Source: Sedimentimonas flavescens
GTDB lineage: Bacteria; Pseudomonadota; Alphaproteobacteria; Rhodobacterales; Rhodobacteraceae
Direction: 5' to 3'
Assembly: GCF_019264375.1 (NCBI RefSeq)
Contig: NZ_JAHVAI010000001.1
Coordinates: forward strand, 434,001 to 498,000
DNA length: 64,000 nucleotides
Below are positions 34,795 through 43,714 of the stretch, in pieces (positions within the stretch are counted from its first letter, which is position 1; each line of letters starts with the position of its first letter). A program made the position numbers and the translations under genes. A model generated the notes under the pieces. The model saw only the letters and a program-made list of their open reading frames with translations. It did not search any database and had not been told where the DNA came from.

Positions 34795-36681
34795 ATGACG
34801 GCAGGTTCCGCGCCCAATCGCCCCCCCGATGGGCCCCGGATCGCACTACGATTGCTTGAGACGACCGATCTGCACGGCCATATCCACGGTTACGACTATT
34901 ACACCGACCGCCCAAGCGACGCGGTGGGCCTTGCGCGCCTGACCAGCCTGATCGACATCGCCCGCGCCGAGGCCGCCAATTGCCTTCTCTTCGACAATGG
35001 CGATTTCCTGCAAGGCACCGCGCTGACCGAATACTGGGGCCGCGAGCATGGTCTGGCCGCGGGCGAGACGCATCCGATGATCGCCGCGATGAATGCCGTG
35101 GGCTATGACGCGGGCACGCCGGGCAATCACGAGTTCAACTATGGCCTCGAATTCATGCTGCGCGCACTGGCCGGAGCATCGTTTCCGATGGTCTGCGCCA
35201 ATGCGATCACCGAGCGAAGCCCCGAGCCCCTGCGCGACCGCACCCTGCTGCCGCCCTGGGTGGTCCTGACGCGCCAGATGCGCGACACCGCAGGCACGGA
35301 ACACATGCTGCGCATCGGCGTGATCGGTCTGCTGCCGCCGCAGATCACCGCCTGGGATCGCCAGCACCTTGAAGGGCGCTTGGTCACGCGCGGTATCGTC
35401 GAGGCGGCGCGCGCCCATGTGCCCGCCTTGCACGCCGCCGGGGCGGATCTTGTGGTCGCGCTGGCGCATACCGGGATCTCGGCCTGCGAGGAGGATGCCG
35501 AACATGCCGCCCTTGCACTGGCACGCGTGCCGGGGATCGACGTGCTGCTCTGTGGCCACAGCCACCTGCCCTTCCCCGGCCCAGAAACCCGTCCCGCCCC
35601 CGGCATCGACCCGGCGCGCGGCACGCTTCATGGCAAGCCCGCGATGCTTGCGGGGCGGTGGGGCTCGCATCTGGGGGTGATGGACCTGCAATTGCAGCGC
35701 TGCTGCGATGGCTGGCGGATCGCCGATTTCGCAACCGAGCTGCGCCCGATCCGCCCGCCCGCAGGCGCCCCCCGCCCGCCCGAGGCGCCGCGCATCATCG
35801 CCACCAATACCACCGCCCACGCGAAGACCCTGGAATTCGCCCGCCGCCCGCTCGGGCACTCTGCGGTGGCGCTGCACAGCTACGTTGCCCCCGTCGCGCC
35901 GGACCGCGCGCTGACGCTGGTGGCGCAGGCGCAGCGCGACCACGTTCGGCGATGCCTGGGCGACGATCTGCCTATCCTGTCCGCCGTCTCGCCCTTCAAA
36001 TGCGGCGGGCGGAGCGGGCCCGAGCATTTCCTCGACATCCCGCCGGGGCCGCTGACAACGCGCCATATCGTCGATCTCTACCTCTTCCCGAACACGATCA
36101 GCGCGATAGAGATCACCGGCGCCGGGTTAGCCGACTGGCTGGAGCGTGCGGCGGGGCTGTTCCATCGCCTCAGCCCGGGCGTTCAGGACCAGCCTCTGCT
36201 GAACCCCGAGTTCCCCTGCTACAATTTCGATGTGATCCTTGGCCTGACCTACCAGATCGACCTATCACAGCCCGCGCGCCATGCGCTCGACGGTCGACTG
36301 GTGAACCCGCAGGCACGACGCATCGGGGAGCTCTGTCATAAGGGCCGCCCCGTCGCACCTGATGATCGCTTCATTCTGGCCACGAACAACTATCGCAGCT
36401 CGGGCGCGGGGGGTTTTGTCGCCGAAGGGGCCAGCGTGCTCGATCTCGGCCCGCCTGTCTCCGCGCAAGACGCGTTGATGCAAACGGTGCAGAGTGTCCC
36501 CGCCGTTGCGCCTCAAGCGACGCCAATCTGGCGCTTTGCTTCGATGCCGGATACCTCGGCACTCTACTGCACCGCGCCCTGCGCGGCACGGTTCCTGCCG
36601 CTGCCCAATGGCCCGCATATGGAAGCGCTAGGGATCCGCGACGACGGTTTTCTTGAGCTGCGGTTGTTCTTTCAGGAGTAA
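34795..36681 (+). CDS. cpdB: 2',3'-cyclic-nucleotide 2'-phosphodiesterase/3'-nucleotidase-like protein
   Basis: This 628-residue enzyme has a metallophosphatase domain (about 15-320) with DLHGHI, DNGDFLQG, GNHEFNYG and GHSH, all metal ligands present. A 5'-nucleotidase C-terminal domain (about 340-600) carries FKCGGRSGPEHF. The family hydrolyses 2',3'-cyclic nucleotides and 3'-nucleotides, normally in the periplasm. Here no signal peptide is visible: the N-terminus is MTAGSAPNRPPDGPRIALRL and goes straight into the first catalytic strand. The ATG at 34795 has AGGA close upstream. Confidence 0.88.
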   Translation: MTAGSAPNRPPDGPRIALRLLETTDLHGHIHGYDYYTDRPSDAVGLARLTSLIDIARAEAANCLLFDNGDFLQGTALTEYWGREHGLAAGETHPMIAAMNAVGYDAGTPGNHEFNYGLEFMLRALAGASFPMVCANAITERSPEPLRDRTLLPPWVVLTRQMRDTAGTEHMLRIGVIGLLPPQITAWDRQHLEGRLVTRGIVEAARAHVPALHAAGADLVVALAHTGISACEEDAEHAALALARVPGIDVLLCGHSHLPFPGPETRPAPGIDPARGTLHGKPAMLAGRWGSHLGVMDLQLQRCCDGWRIADFATELRPIRPPAGAPRPPEAPRIIATNTTAHAKTLEFARRPLGHSAVALHSYVAPVAPDRALTLVAQAQRDHVRRCLGDDLPILSAVSPFKCGGRSGPEHFLDIPPGPLTTRHIVDLYLFPNTISAIEITGAGLADWLERAAGLFHRLSPGVQDQPLLNPEFPCYNFDVILGLTYQIDLSQPARHALDGRLVNPQARRIGELCHKGRPVAPDDRFILATNNYRSSGAGGFVAEGASVLDLGPPVSAQDALMQTVQSVPAVAPQATPIWRFASMPDTSALYCTAPCAARFLPLPNGPHMEALGIRDDGFLELRLFFQE

Positions 36682-36753
36682 GCGCGATCTTCACCCAAGC
36701 CTGACGGCGCCGGGATAAGAGCTTTTCCAACAAAGCGCGAGCAGCACTCGCCG

Positions 36754-36814
36754 GACCCGGCCGGGGGTTTCACACCCCCGGACCCCCGTGGGATATTTGG
36801 GCCACATTGAAGGG
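36754..36814 (+). repeat. Rhodobacterial intergenic repeat, copy A
   Basis: A GC-rich hairpin (CCGGGGGT / ACCCCCGG, 36761-36781) is followed by CCCCCGTGGGATATTTGGGC and then CACATTGAAG. A related unit lies at 43281-43348 on the other strand, sharing the hairpin-plus-GGNATATTT/GGTATTTAT layout. Such units recur after genes in Rhodobacterales genomes in my recollection. Confidence 0.45.
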
Positions 36815-36819
36815 GCAGG

Positions 36820-37629
36820 TCAGCCCCAGGTCGGGTGGAAGCGGTTTGCGGGCGAGAGGGTAAAGATCTCGCAACCGTCGGAGGTGACGCCGACCGAGTG
36901 CTCAAACTGCGCGCTGAGCGACTTGTCGCGGGTCACCGCGGTCCAGTCGTCGGCGAGCACCTTGGTTTCGGGGCGACCGAGGTTGACCATCGGCTCGATA
37001 GTGAAGAACATGCCTTCCTCGAGCATGGGGCCGGAGCCTTTTCGGCCGTAGTGCAGCACATTCGGCGGCGCGTGGAAGACCCGGCCAAGGCCGTGGCCGC
37101 AGAAGTCGCGCACCACGCCCATACGGTGGCCTTCGACATATTGCTGGATGGCAAAGCCGATGTCGCCGAAGGTGTTGCCGGGGCGGACCTGCTCGATCCC
37201 GATCATCAGCGCGTCATGAGTGACCTGGATCAGGCGCTCGGCCTTGCGGCTGAGGTTTCCTGCCACATACATACGCGAAGTGTCGCCGAACCAGCCGTCG
37301 AGGATCACGGTCACGTCGATGTTCAGGATGTCGCCATCCTTGAGCACCTTGTCACCCGGGATGCCGTGGCAGACCACGTGATTGACCGAGATGCAGGAGG
37401 CATGTTTGTAACCGCGATAGCCGATGGTGGCCGAAGTGGCGCCCAGTTCCGTGACGCGGTTGCGGATGAAGTCGTCCAGCGTGCCGGTGGTCACGCCCGG
37501 CTCGACCAGGGCGGCAACCTCGTCAAGGATGCGCGCGGCGCAATGGCCGGCGGCCTGCATCCCGTCGAAATCGGCTGCTTCATAGATACGGATGCCGTCC
37601 TTGGTCACCCGGCCGCGGGCTTCTTCCAC
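36820..37629 (-). CDS. map: Methionine aminopeptidase, type I
   Basis: This enzyme removes the initiator methionine from nascent proteins. The GTG at 37629 is chosen since AGGAG lies seven bases upstream; upstream in-frame codons have no ribosome site. The 269-residue product has the metal-ligand set: D in ILNIDVTVILDG, D in GWFGDTSRM, H in CGHGLGRVFH, E in FTIEPMV and the last E in FEHSVGV. Type I length and the YKHASCISVNHVVCHGIP segment are typical. Confidence 0.96.
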   Translation of the reverse strand: MEEARGRVTKDGIRIYEAADFDGMQAAGHCAARILDEVAALVEPGVTTGTLDDFIRNRVTELGATSATIGYRGYKHASCISVNHVVCHGIPGDKVLKDGDILNIDVTVILDGWFGDTSRMYVAGNLSRKAERLIQVTHDALMIGIEQVRPGNTFGDIGFAIQQYVEGHRMGVVRDFCGHGLGRVFHAPPNVLHYGRKGSGPMLEEGMFFTIEPMVNLGRPETKVLADDWTAVTRDKSLSAQFEHSVGVTSDGCEIFTLSPANRFHPTWG

Positions 37630-37744
37630 TGCTATTCTCCTGCTTGGCTTGGGCCCTAGATAGTCATTTCTGCGCGCCTTGGCCAGAGCCGGGCTTTCGC
37701 GACGCAAGCGCGGGGCTTATACATTGGCCCAAAGGAGGCCCGCG

Positions 37745-38473
37745 ATGCCAAACCCCACCGCTGCGATCCTGATTATCGGCGACGAAATCCTGACCGGCCG
37801 CACCCGCGAGGGCAACGCCCATTTCCTGGCCGGAGAGCTTGCGAAAGTGGGCATAGACCTGCGCCAGATCCGCGTGATCGGAGATGAGCACGCAAGCATC
37901 GTGGCGGCGGTGCGCGCGCTGTCCTCAAGCCACGATCATCTGTTCACCTCGGGCGGGATCGGACCGACTCATGACGATATCACCGCCGATGCGGTGGCTG
38001 AGGCCTTCCGTCGCCCGATTGGCGTGCGCGAGGATGCCCGTGCGATCCTCGCCGCGCATTACGCCGCGCGCGAGGTCGAATTCACAGAGGCCCGGCTGCG
38101 CATGGCCCGCATCCCCGACGATGCGCGGCTGATCGACAACCCGGTCTCGGGCGCGCCTGGTTTCAGCATCGGAAACTGCCATGTGATGGCGGGCGTTCCC
38201 AACATCTTTCAGGCAATGGTCGCGGGGCTCTTGCCGAGGCTGACCGGGGGCGCTCCGCTATTGACCCGCAGCTGGCAGATGATGATCCCCGAGGCGGCGA
38301 TCGCCGATGAGTTGGGCGCGCTGGCTGCGGCGCATCCGGATGTCAGCTTCGGCTCCTACCCATTCGTGACCGAGGGGCGCTATGGCACCAACCTCGTCGT
38401 GCGAACAACCGATCCCGCGGCGCTTGAGGCCGGGTTCGCCGCGCTGAAAACCGCCTTCCCGGAGGGACAATGA
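37745..38473 (+). CDS. MoCF-domain protein (CinA N-terminal-like)
   Basis: This 242-residue protein has the molybdopterin-binding fold shared by MoaB/MogA and the N-terminal part of CinA: IIGDEILTGRTREGN and FTSGGIGPTHDDIT. It lacks the C-terminal nicotinamide-nucleotide amidase domain of full CinA. Relatives are annotated as competence/damage-inducible protein A or as FAD synthetase-like; function is unproven. The ATG at 37745 follows AAAGGAGG. It overlaps the acetyltransferase gene (ATGA). Confidence 0.85.
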   Translation: MPNPTAAILIIGDEILTGRTREGNAHFLAGELAKVGIDLRQIRVIGDEHASIVAAVRALSSSHDHLFTSGGIGPTHDDITADAVAEAFRRPIGVREDARAILAAHYAAREVEFTEARLRMARIPDDARLIDNPVSGAPGFSIGNCHVMAGVPNIFQAMVAGLLPRLTGGAPLLTRSWQMMIPEAAIADELGALAAAHPDVSFGSYPFVTEGRYGTNLVVRTTDPAALEAGFAALKTAFPEGQ

Positions 38474-39183
38474 CCGAGCAGGTCTTCGCAGTCATCGACG
38501 CCACCTGGCCCCCTGCCGCCCGCTCGGAAGCCGGCGGCTTCGTGATCCGTGAGGGCAAGGGCGGCGGCTCGCGCGTCAGCGCGGCCTCGCGAGGCGCACC
38601 TTGGGAAGCGTGCGATCTGGAGGCGGCCATCGTGGCGCAGCGCGCACTCGGCCAGAGTCCCAAGTTCCAGATCCGACCAGGCGATGCGGCGCTGGACACG
38701 ACGCTGGAGGCGCGCGGCTTTGTCGTGACCGACCCGACCGTGATCTATGACGCCCCCATCGACGCGCTTCAGGGCGAGGTGCCACCCGTCACCGCCTTTG
38801 CCCATTGGCCGCCCTTGCAGATCGCGCGCGATCTGTGGACCGACCTCGGCATCGGCCCCGCGCGACAGGCGATCATGGAGCGCGCCGACGCGCCCAAATG
38901 CTGCATTCTCGGGCGCAAGACCGACCGCGCCGCCGGAACGATGTTCGTGGCGATTCATGACGGTGTGGCGATGATCCATGCGCTGGCGATCCTGCCCGAG
39001 ATGCGCCGCATGGGCCTAGCCCGCGCCATGATCCACGAGGCCGCGCGATGGGCAGCCGAGAACGGAGCGCATCGGATGATGCTGGTGGTGACCGAGGCCA
39101 ATGCCGAGGCGAATGCGCTTTACCGTGTGCTCGGGCTGGAAATGATTGGCCGCTACCACTATCGCAGCGAGGCCGCGAAATGA
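38470..39183 (+). CDS. GNAT family N-acetyltransferase
   Basis: This 237-residue protein has a C-terminal GNAT fold. The acetyl-CoA-binding motif is LAILPEMRRMGLARAMIHEA, followed by the family end segment NAEANALYRVLGLEMIGRYH. The N-terminal half is a degenerate second GNAT-like region. The substrate is unknown. It overlaps the upstream MoCF gene and the downstream OmpA-like gene by four bases each, implying a three-gene translationally coupled unit. Confidence 0.85.
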   Translation: MTEQVFAVIDATWPPAARSEAGGFVIREGKGGGSRVSAASRGAPWEACDLEAAIVAQRALGQSPKFQIRPGDAALDTTLEARGFVVTDPTVIYDAPIDALQGEVPPVTAFAHWPPLQIARDLWTDLGIGPARQAIMERADAPKCCILGRKTDRAAGTMFVAIHDGVAMIHALAILPEMRRMGLARAMIHEAARWAAENGAHRMMLVVTEANAEANALYRVLGLEMIGRYHYRSEAAK

Positions 39184-40103
39184 AGCTTGCGATCTGGGTT
39201 GCCGCTCTGGCCCTGCCCTGCGCCGCTGCTGCCTTCGAGCCGACCCTGCCCGAGGGCGCCGCGCAAAGTGCCGAGGCGATCAACCCGGCGACCAGCTACG
39301 GGCTGCTGACCGGCCCCTGGAAAGACGGCAAGGCACAGCGCATCGCCATCGAGGGGCCGCGCACCGACAGCGCCTGGCGACTGCGCGCCAACCAGATGAC
39401 CACCTTGCAGATCCTCGCGCCGCTGCGCGAACAGATCACGGCGGCGGGCTATCACATCCTGTTCGAATGCGAGACCGACGCCTGTGGCGGTTTCGATTTC
39501 CGCTATGAACTGGGCCTGTTGCCCGAACCCGAAATGCATGTCGACCTGAGCGATTTTCGCTATCTCGCGGCGCGCAACGCGTCCGACTACCTCGCGCTGA
39601 CCGTCAGCCGCTCGAGCGAGTCGGGGTTTATCCACCTGACGACACTTACGGCCCAGCCGATTGCCGTTGCGGCGCCGACAAACCCGCTGGCGCAAAACCG
39701 CCCCGTAGTCGAACTGCCCGTCACGCCGCTCGGCACCGCGTTGGAAACCCAGGGCTCGGTCGTGCTGGAAGATCTGGTGTTCGAAAGCGGCAAGAGCACG
39801 CTCGAGGGCGAGGATTTCCCCAGCCTAGCGGCACTGGCCGACTACCTTTCAACCCGCCCCGAAGCGCGGGTGACCCTTGTAGGCCATACCGACACGATCG
39901 GCGGGCTTGAGCCGAATATCGCAATCTCGCGCCAACGCGCCGAATCCGTGCGCAACCGTCTGATCGAGCGTTACGGCGTCGCGGCCGCGCAGCTTGGGGC
40001 AGAGGGCGCGGGCTGGCTCGCACCGCGTGCCAGCAACCAGACCCCAGAGGGGCAGGCGAAAAACAGAAGGGTCGAGGCAATACTTACCTCGACCCCAAGT
40101 TGA
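39180..40103 (+). CDS. OmpA family protein
   Basis: This 307-residue exported protein has a signal peptide about 1-18 (MKLAIWVAALALPCAAAA), an uncharacterised N-terminal domain (about 20-170), and a C-terminal OmpA-like peptidoglycan-binding domain (about 205-300). The latter has LVGHTDTIGGLEPNIAISRQ, then RAESVRNRL and NRRVEA. It probably links the envelope to peptidoglycan. The start at 39180 overlaps the GNAT stop codon (ATGA). Confidence 0.88.
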   Translation: MKLAIWVAALALPCAAAAFEPTLPEGAAQSAEAINPATSYGLLTGPWKDGKAQRIAIEGPRTDSAWRLRANQMTTLQILAPLREQITAAGYHILFECETDACGGFDFRYELGLLPEPEMHVDLSDFRYLAARNASDYLALTVSRSSESGFIHLTTLTAQPIAVAAPTNPLAQNRPVVELPVTPLGTALETQGSVVLEDLVFESGKSTLEGEDFPSLAALADYLSTRPEARVTLVGHTDTIGGLEPNIAISRQRAESVRNRLIERYGVAAAQLGAEGAGWLAPRASNQTPEGQAKNRRVEAILTSTPS

Positions 40104-40139
40104 TGGCGCCCGACAGGGACAGCGCCGAAGAAAGCGGGT

Positions 40140-41045
40140 TCACCAGATGTCCGGCCCCTTGTCCGAGAACGTCGCGGCGAGAAAATCGATGAAGGCGCGG
40201 ACCTTGGGCTGGGTGAAGCGGCCCGGCGGGTAGATCGCGTAGATGCCCTGCGTCTCGGTCGGCAGATCGGGGATCGCATCCTCGACCAGCCCCTGCCGCA
40301 TCGCATCCGCGAAAAGGAACGAGGGCAGATAGGCGATTCCCAACCCCGCGATACAGGCATGCAGCAGCGATTGCCCGTCATTCACCGTCAGCCAGCCGTT
40401 CGAGCGCACCTGCCGCCGCTCGCCCGAGGGGGCGGTGATCTTCCAGACATTGCCGTTCGACTGGCTGGAGTAATGCAGCAGCTTGTGGTCGGTCAGATCG
40501 TCGATCCGCATCGGGCGCCCGTGGCGCTGGAAATAGCTCGGCGAGGCGATCATCCGCTGCGAGGTCTCGGTCAGCTTGCGCGCACGCAGGCTCGAATCCT
40601 CCAGCTCACCCACCCGGATCGCCATGTCGAACCCTTCCGAGATCAGCTCGACATACCGGTTGTTCAGCACCATGTTCACGGTAATATCAGGATATTCCTG
40701 CAAGAATTCGCCCAGAACCGGCGAGAGCAGATTGACCCCGAAATCCGTCGCCACCGAAATGCGCAGCAGACCCGAGGGCGCAACCTGCATTGAGGTCACG
40801 AGCGCGTCGGCCTCTCCGGCATCATTGAGCACCCGGCGCGCACGATCGTAATAGGCCAGACCGATCTCGGTCGGGCTGACGCGGCGGGTGGTGCGGTTCA
40901 GAAGCCGCGCGCCAAGACGTGCCTCAAGCGACGAGACATGCTTGGACACCGCGGATTTCGAGATGCCCATCTTCTTGGCTGCATCCGTAAAACCACCCTG
41001 ATCCACCACAGTGGCAAAGGCTTCCATTTCGGTCAGGCGATCCAT
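40140..41045 (-). CDS. LysR family transcriptional regulator
   Basis: This 301-residue regulator has an N-terminal winged helix (MEAFATVVDQGGFTDAAKKM and SKSAVSKHVSSLEARLGARL) and a periplasmic-binding-like effector domain from about residue 92. It is divergent from the 2,4-dienoyl-CoA reductase gene across 203 bases, so control of that gene is possible but unproven. The inducer cannot be read from the sequence. Confidence 0.92.
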   Translation of the reverse strand: MDRLTEMEAFATVVDQGGFTDAAKKMGISKSAVSKHVSSLEARLGARLLNRTTRRVSPTEIGLAYYDRARRVLNDAGEADALVTSMQVAPSGLLRISVATDFGVNLLSPVLGEFLQEYPDITVNMVLNNRYVELISEGFDMAIRVGELEDSSLRARKLTETSQRMIASPSYFQRHGRPMRIDDLTDHKLLHYSSQSNGNVWKITAPSGERRQVRSNGWLTVNDGQSLLHACIAGLGIAYLPSFLFADAMRQGLVEDAIPDLPTETQGIYAIYPPGRFTQPKVRAFIDFLAATFSDKGPDIW

Positions 41046-41206
41046 CTTTCACCCTTCGGCAAACTCGTCGGTTCGCTCACCTATGGCGGGTAATTCGGGC
41101 CGAAATGGGGCCGTGGAGAGACAATACCGGGAAAGTAGGGCGCGTTGAGTCCGCGGCGGAAACGATGGCGCCGCGCCCGTGACGCGGCGTTCGGCGTGAC
41201 AGTCTC

Positions 41207-41220
41207 TGACGTTCACGTCA
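41207..41220. promoter_or_regulatory. Palindrome upstream of fadH
   Basis: TGACGT-TC-ACGTCA, a dyad with six-base arms, lies 28 bases before the fadH start codon, between likely promoter and ribosome site. A repressor operator is a reasonable guess; the divergent LysR gene product or a fatty-acid regulator could bind. Confidence 0.45.
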
Positions 41221-41248
41221 CATTGCGCCCAGCCAAGGGAGGAGACCT

Positions 41249-43261
41249 ATGAGCCAATATCCGCATATGCTGGCCCCGCTCGATCTGGGGCATGTGGTCC
41301 TGAAGAACCGCGTGCTGATGGGCTCGATGCACACCAACCTCGAAGAGACCGGCGACTGGAACCGCGTGGCCGAGTTCTACGCCGCTCGCGCACGCGGCGG
41401 CGTGGCGCTGATGGTCACCGGCGGTATGGCTCCGAACCGTGAAGGCGGCGTCTTTCCCGGCGCGGCAGGCCTGTTTACCCCGCAAGACATCGCCAATCAC
41501 CGCGTGATCACCGACCGGGTGCATGAGGCGGGCGGGCTGATCGCCATGCAGATCCTGCACGCGGGCCGCTACGCCTATGGCCCCGAATGCGTCTCGGCCT
41601 CGGCGATCAAGTCGCCGATCTCTCCCTTCCCGCCGAAGGAGCTTGATGAGGAGGGGATTGAGAAGCAGATCGCCGATATCGTCACCGCCGCCGTCCGCGC
41701 CCGCGAGGCAGGCTATGACGGGATCGAGGTGATGGGCTCTGAGGGCTATTTCCTCAACCAATTCCTTGTGCGCCACGTGAACCGCCGCACCGACCGCTGG
41801 GGCGGCGCCTATGAAAACCGCATGCGCCTGCCAGTCGAGGTCGTGCGCCGCGTGCGCGAGGCCACCGGCCCGGATTTCATCCTGATCTACCGCATCTCGC
41901 TGATCGACCTCGTGCCGGACGGTTCGACCTGGGACGAGGTGGTGCAACTCGCCAAGGCGATTGAGGGCGCGGGCGCCTCGATGCTCAACACCGGCATCGG
42001 CTGGCATGAGGCGCGCATCCCCACCATCGCGACATCAGTCCCGCGTGCGGCCTTCGCCTGGCTGACCGCGCGCCTGCGCCCCGAGGTCTCGATTCCGGTG
42101 ATCACCTCGAACCGCATCAACACGCCCGACGTCGCCGAGGGGATTCTCGCGCAGGGTCAGGCCGATATGGTCTCGCTCGCACGCCCCTTCCTCGCCGATC
42201 CCGATTTCGTCGCGAAAGCGGCCGAGGGCCGCGGCGCGGAAATCGCCCCTTGCATCGCCTGCAACCAGGCCTGCCTCGATCACACCTTCTCGGGCAAGAT
42301 CTCGACCTGCCTCGTGAACCCCCGCGCCGCCTTTGAAACCGAACTGTCGCTGACCCCGGCCGAGCAACCCAAGGCGATCGCGGTGGTCGGCGCAGGCCCC
42401 GCAGGCCTCTCCGCCGCCATCACCGCCGCCGGGCGCGGCCATGCCGTGACCCTTTTCGACCGGGCATCGGAAATCGGCGGACAACTTACCATGGCCCGCA
42501 CCATCCCCGGCAAAGAGGAGTTCCACGGCCTCACCGACTGGTTCGCCACGATGGCCGCCCGCAGTGGCGTCACCCTGCGCCTTGAAACCGAGGCCACGCC
42601 AGAATTGCTCGCGCCTTTCGACGAGGTGATCATCGCCACCGGCGTGATCCCGCGCGACCCCGGCATCCCCGGCTCGGAACGCGCAGCCAGCTACATCGAC
42701 ATTCTCACCGGCCGCGTTACCGCTGGCCCGCGCGTCGCCATCGTCGGCGCAGGCGGCATCGGCTTCGACGTTGCGGAGTTCCTCACGACCTCGGACAGCC
42801 CGACGCTGCACCCCGAGGAATGGATGCGCGAATGGGGCGTGGGCGACCCCGCCACCACGCCGGGCGGCCTTGCCACACCGCAGCCCGAGCCGCCCACCCG
42901 CACCGTCACGCTCCTGCAACGCAAGCCGGAAAAACCCGGCCGCAAGCTCGGCAAGACCACGGGCTGGATTCACCGCGCGACCCTTCATGCCAAGGGCGTC
43001 AAGATGATCGGCGGCGTCAATTACGAACGCATCACCCCCGAGGGCCTGCATATCTCCTTCGGCCCGGCGCACGAAAACCCGACGCTGATCGAGGCCGACA
43101 CGGTCGTCCTCTGCGCCGGGCAACTGTCCGAGCGCAGCCTCGCCGACCAACTCATCGCGGCGGGCGTCACCCCCCATATCATCGGCGGCGCCGATGTCGC
43201 GGGCGAGCTTGACGCCAAACGCGCCATCAATCAGGGCACCCGCCTCGGCGCAATGCTCTGA
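41249..43261 (+). CDS. fadH: NADPH-dependent 2,4-dienoyl-CoA reductase
   Basis: FadH reduces 2,4-dienoyl-CoA to allow beta-oxidation of polyunsaturated acyl chains. The 670-residue protein has an old-yellow-enzyme TIM barrel with FMN (about 1-330). A 4Fe-4S motif follows at C335-X2-C338-X3-C342-X11-C354, then FAD/NADPH domains with VVGAGPAGLSAAI and VAIVGAGGIGFDVAEFL. The catalytic region GSEGYFLNQFL is typical. The ATG follows GGGAGGAGACCT. Confidence 0.94.
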   Translation: MSQYPHMLAPLDLGHVVLKNRVLMGSMHTNLEETGDWNRVAEFYAARARGGVALMVTGGMAPNREGGVFPGAAGLFTPQDIANHRVITDRVHEAGGLIAMQILHAGRYAYGPECVSASAIKSPISPFPPKELDEEGIEKQIADIVTAAVRAREAGYDGIEVMGSEGYFLNQFLVRHVNRRTDRWGGAYENRMRLPVEVVRRVREATGPDFILIYRISLIDLVPDGSTWDEVVQLAKAIEGAGASMLNTGIGWHEARIPTIATSVPRAAFAWLTARLRPEVSIPVITSNRINTPDVAEGILAQGQADMVSLARPFLADPDFVAKAAEGRGAEIAPCIACNQACLDHTFSGKISTCLVNPRAAFETELSLTPAEQPKAIAVVGAGPAGLSAAITAAGRGHAVTLFDRASEIGGQLTMARTIPGKEEFHGLTDWFATMAARSGVTLRLETEATPELLAPFDEVIIATGVIPRDPGIPGSERAASYIDILTGRVTAGPRVAIVGAGGIGFDVAEFLTTSDSPTLHPEEWMREWGVGDPATTPGGLATPQPEPPTRTVTLLQRKPEKPGRKLGKTTGWIHRATLHAKGVKMIGGVNYERITPEGLHISFGPAHENPTLIEADTVVLCAGQLSERSLADQLIAAGVTPHIIGGADVAGELDAKRAINQGTRLGAML

Positions 43262-43280
43262 CCGGCGGGGCCTCCCCGGC

Positions 43281-43348
43281 CCCTCCATTTCTTCTTGGCA
43301 ATAAATACCTCGGGGTGAGCGGCCTCCGGCCGCGAGGGGCAGCGCCCC
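43281..43348 (-). repeat. Rhodobacterial intergenic repeat, copy B
   Basis: Read on the complement, two small hairpins (GAGGGGC/GCCCCTC and GCGGCC/GGCCGC) are followed by CCCCGAGGTATTTATTGCC and AAGAAG. This is the same layout as the unit at 36754-36814 in the opposite orientation. It fills the gap between fadH and the next gene. Confidence 0.45.
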
Positions 43349-43702
43349 TCAGCCCTCGGCTTCCGCGCAATGCCGCCGGAAGGCGCGTTTGAGCATATCC
43401 AGCTCGGCGCGCAACAGGTCGATCTCGGCGCGCAGATCCTGTTCCAGCGGCGCCCCTGTCACGATCGAGAACCGCTCGACGATCTCCCCGTTCTCCAGAT
43501 CGCGCACCAGGAAGGTCTGCACCCCGTCCGCAAGCACCTCGGTCGGAATCGGCAGGCTCAGCCGCCACTTGCCTTCGGCCAGACGCTCGGCCCCAAGCCC
43601 TTCCAGCACCTGCCCCAGATGCAGCACCTCGACGCGCGGCAACTCCTGCGACAGGATCACACCTTCCCAGATGCCCCCCCGAATCCGCGACAGTTCCAGC
43701 AT
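43349..43702 (-). CDS. Conserved hypothetical protein (117 residues)
   Basis: No family recognised. The protein is acidic, with beta-strand-like N-terminal segments (LPRVEVLHLGQVLEGLGAER) and a C-terminal helix with heptad-like leucines (LRAEIDLLRAELDMLKRAFR), probably a coiled coil. No signal peptide or TM helix is visible. It starts 12 bases after the stop of the preceding gene on the same strand, so the two are probably co-transcribed. Confidence 0.75.
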   Translation of the reverse strand: MLELSRIRGGIWEGVILSQELPRVEVLHLGQVLEGLGAERLAEGKWRLSLPIPTEVLADGVQTFLVRDLENGEIVERFSIVTGAPLEQDLRAEIDLLRAELDMLKRAFRRHCAEAEG

Positions 43703-43714
43703 GGCTTTCGCTCC

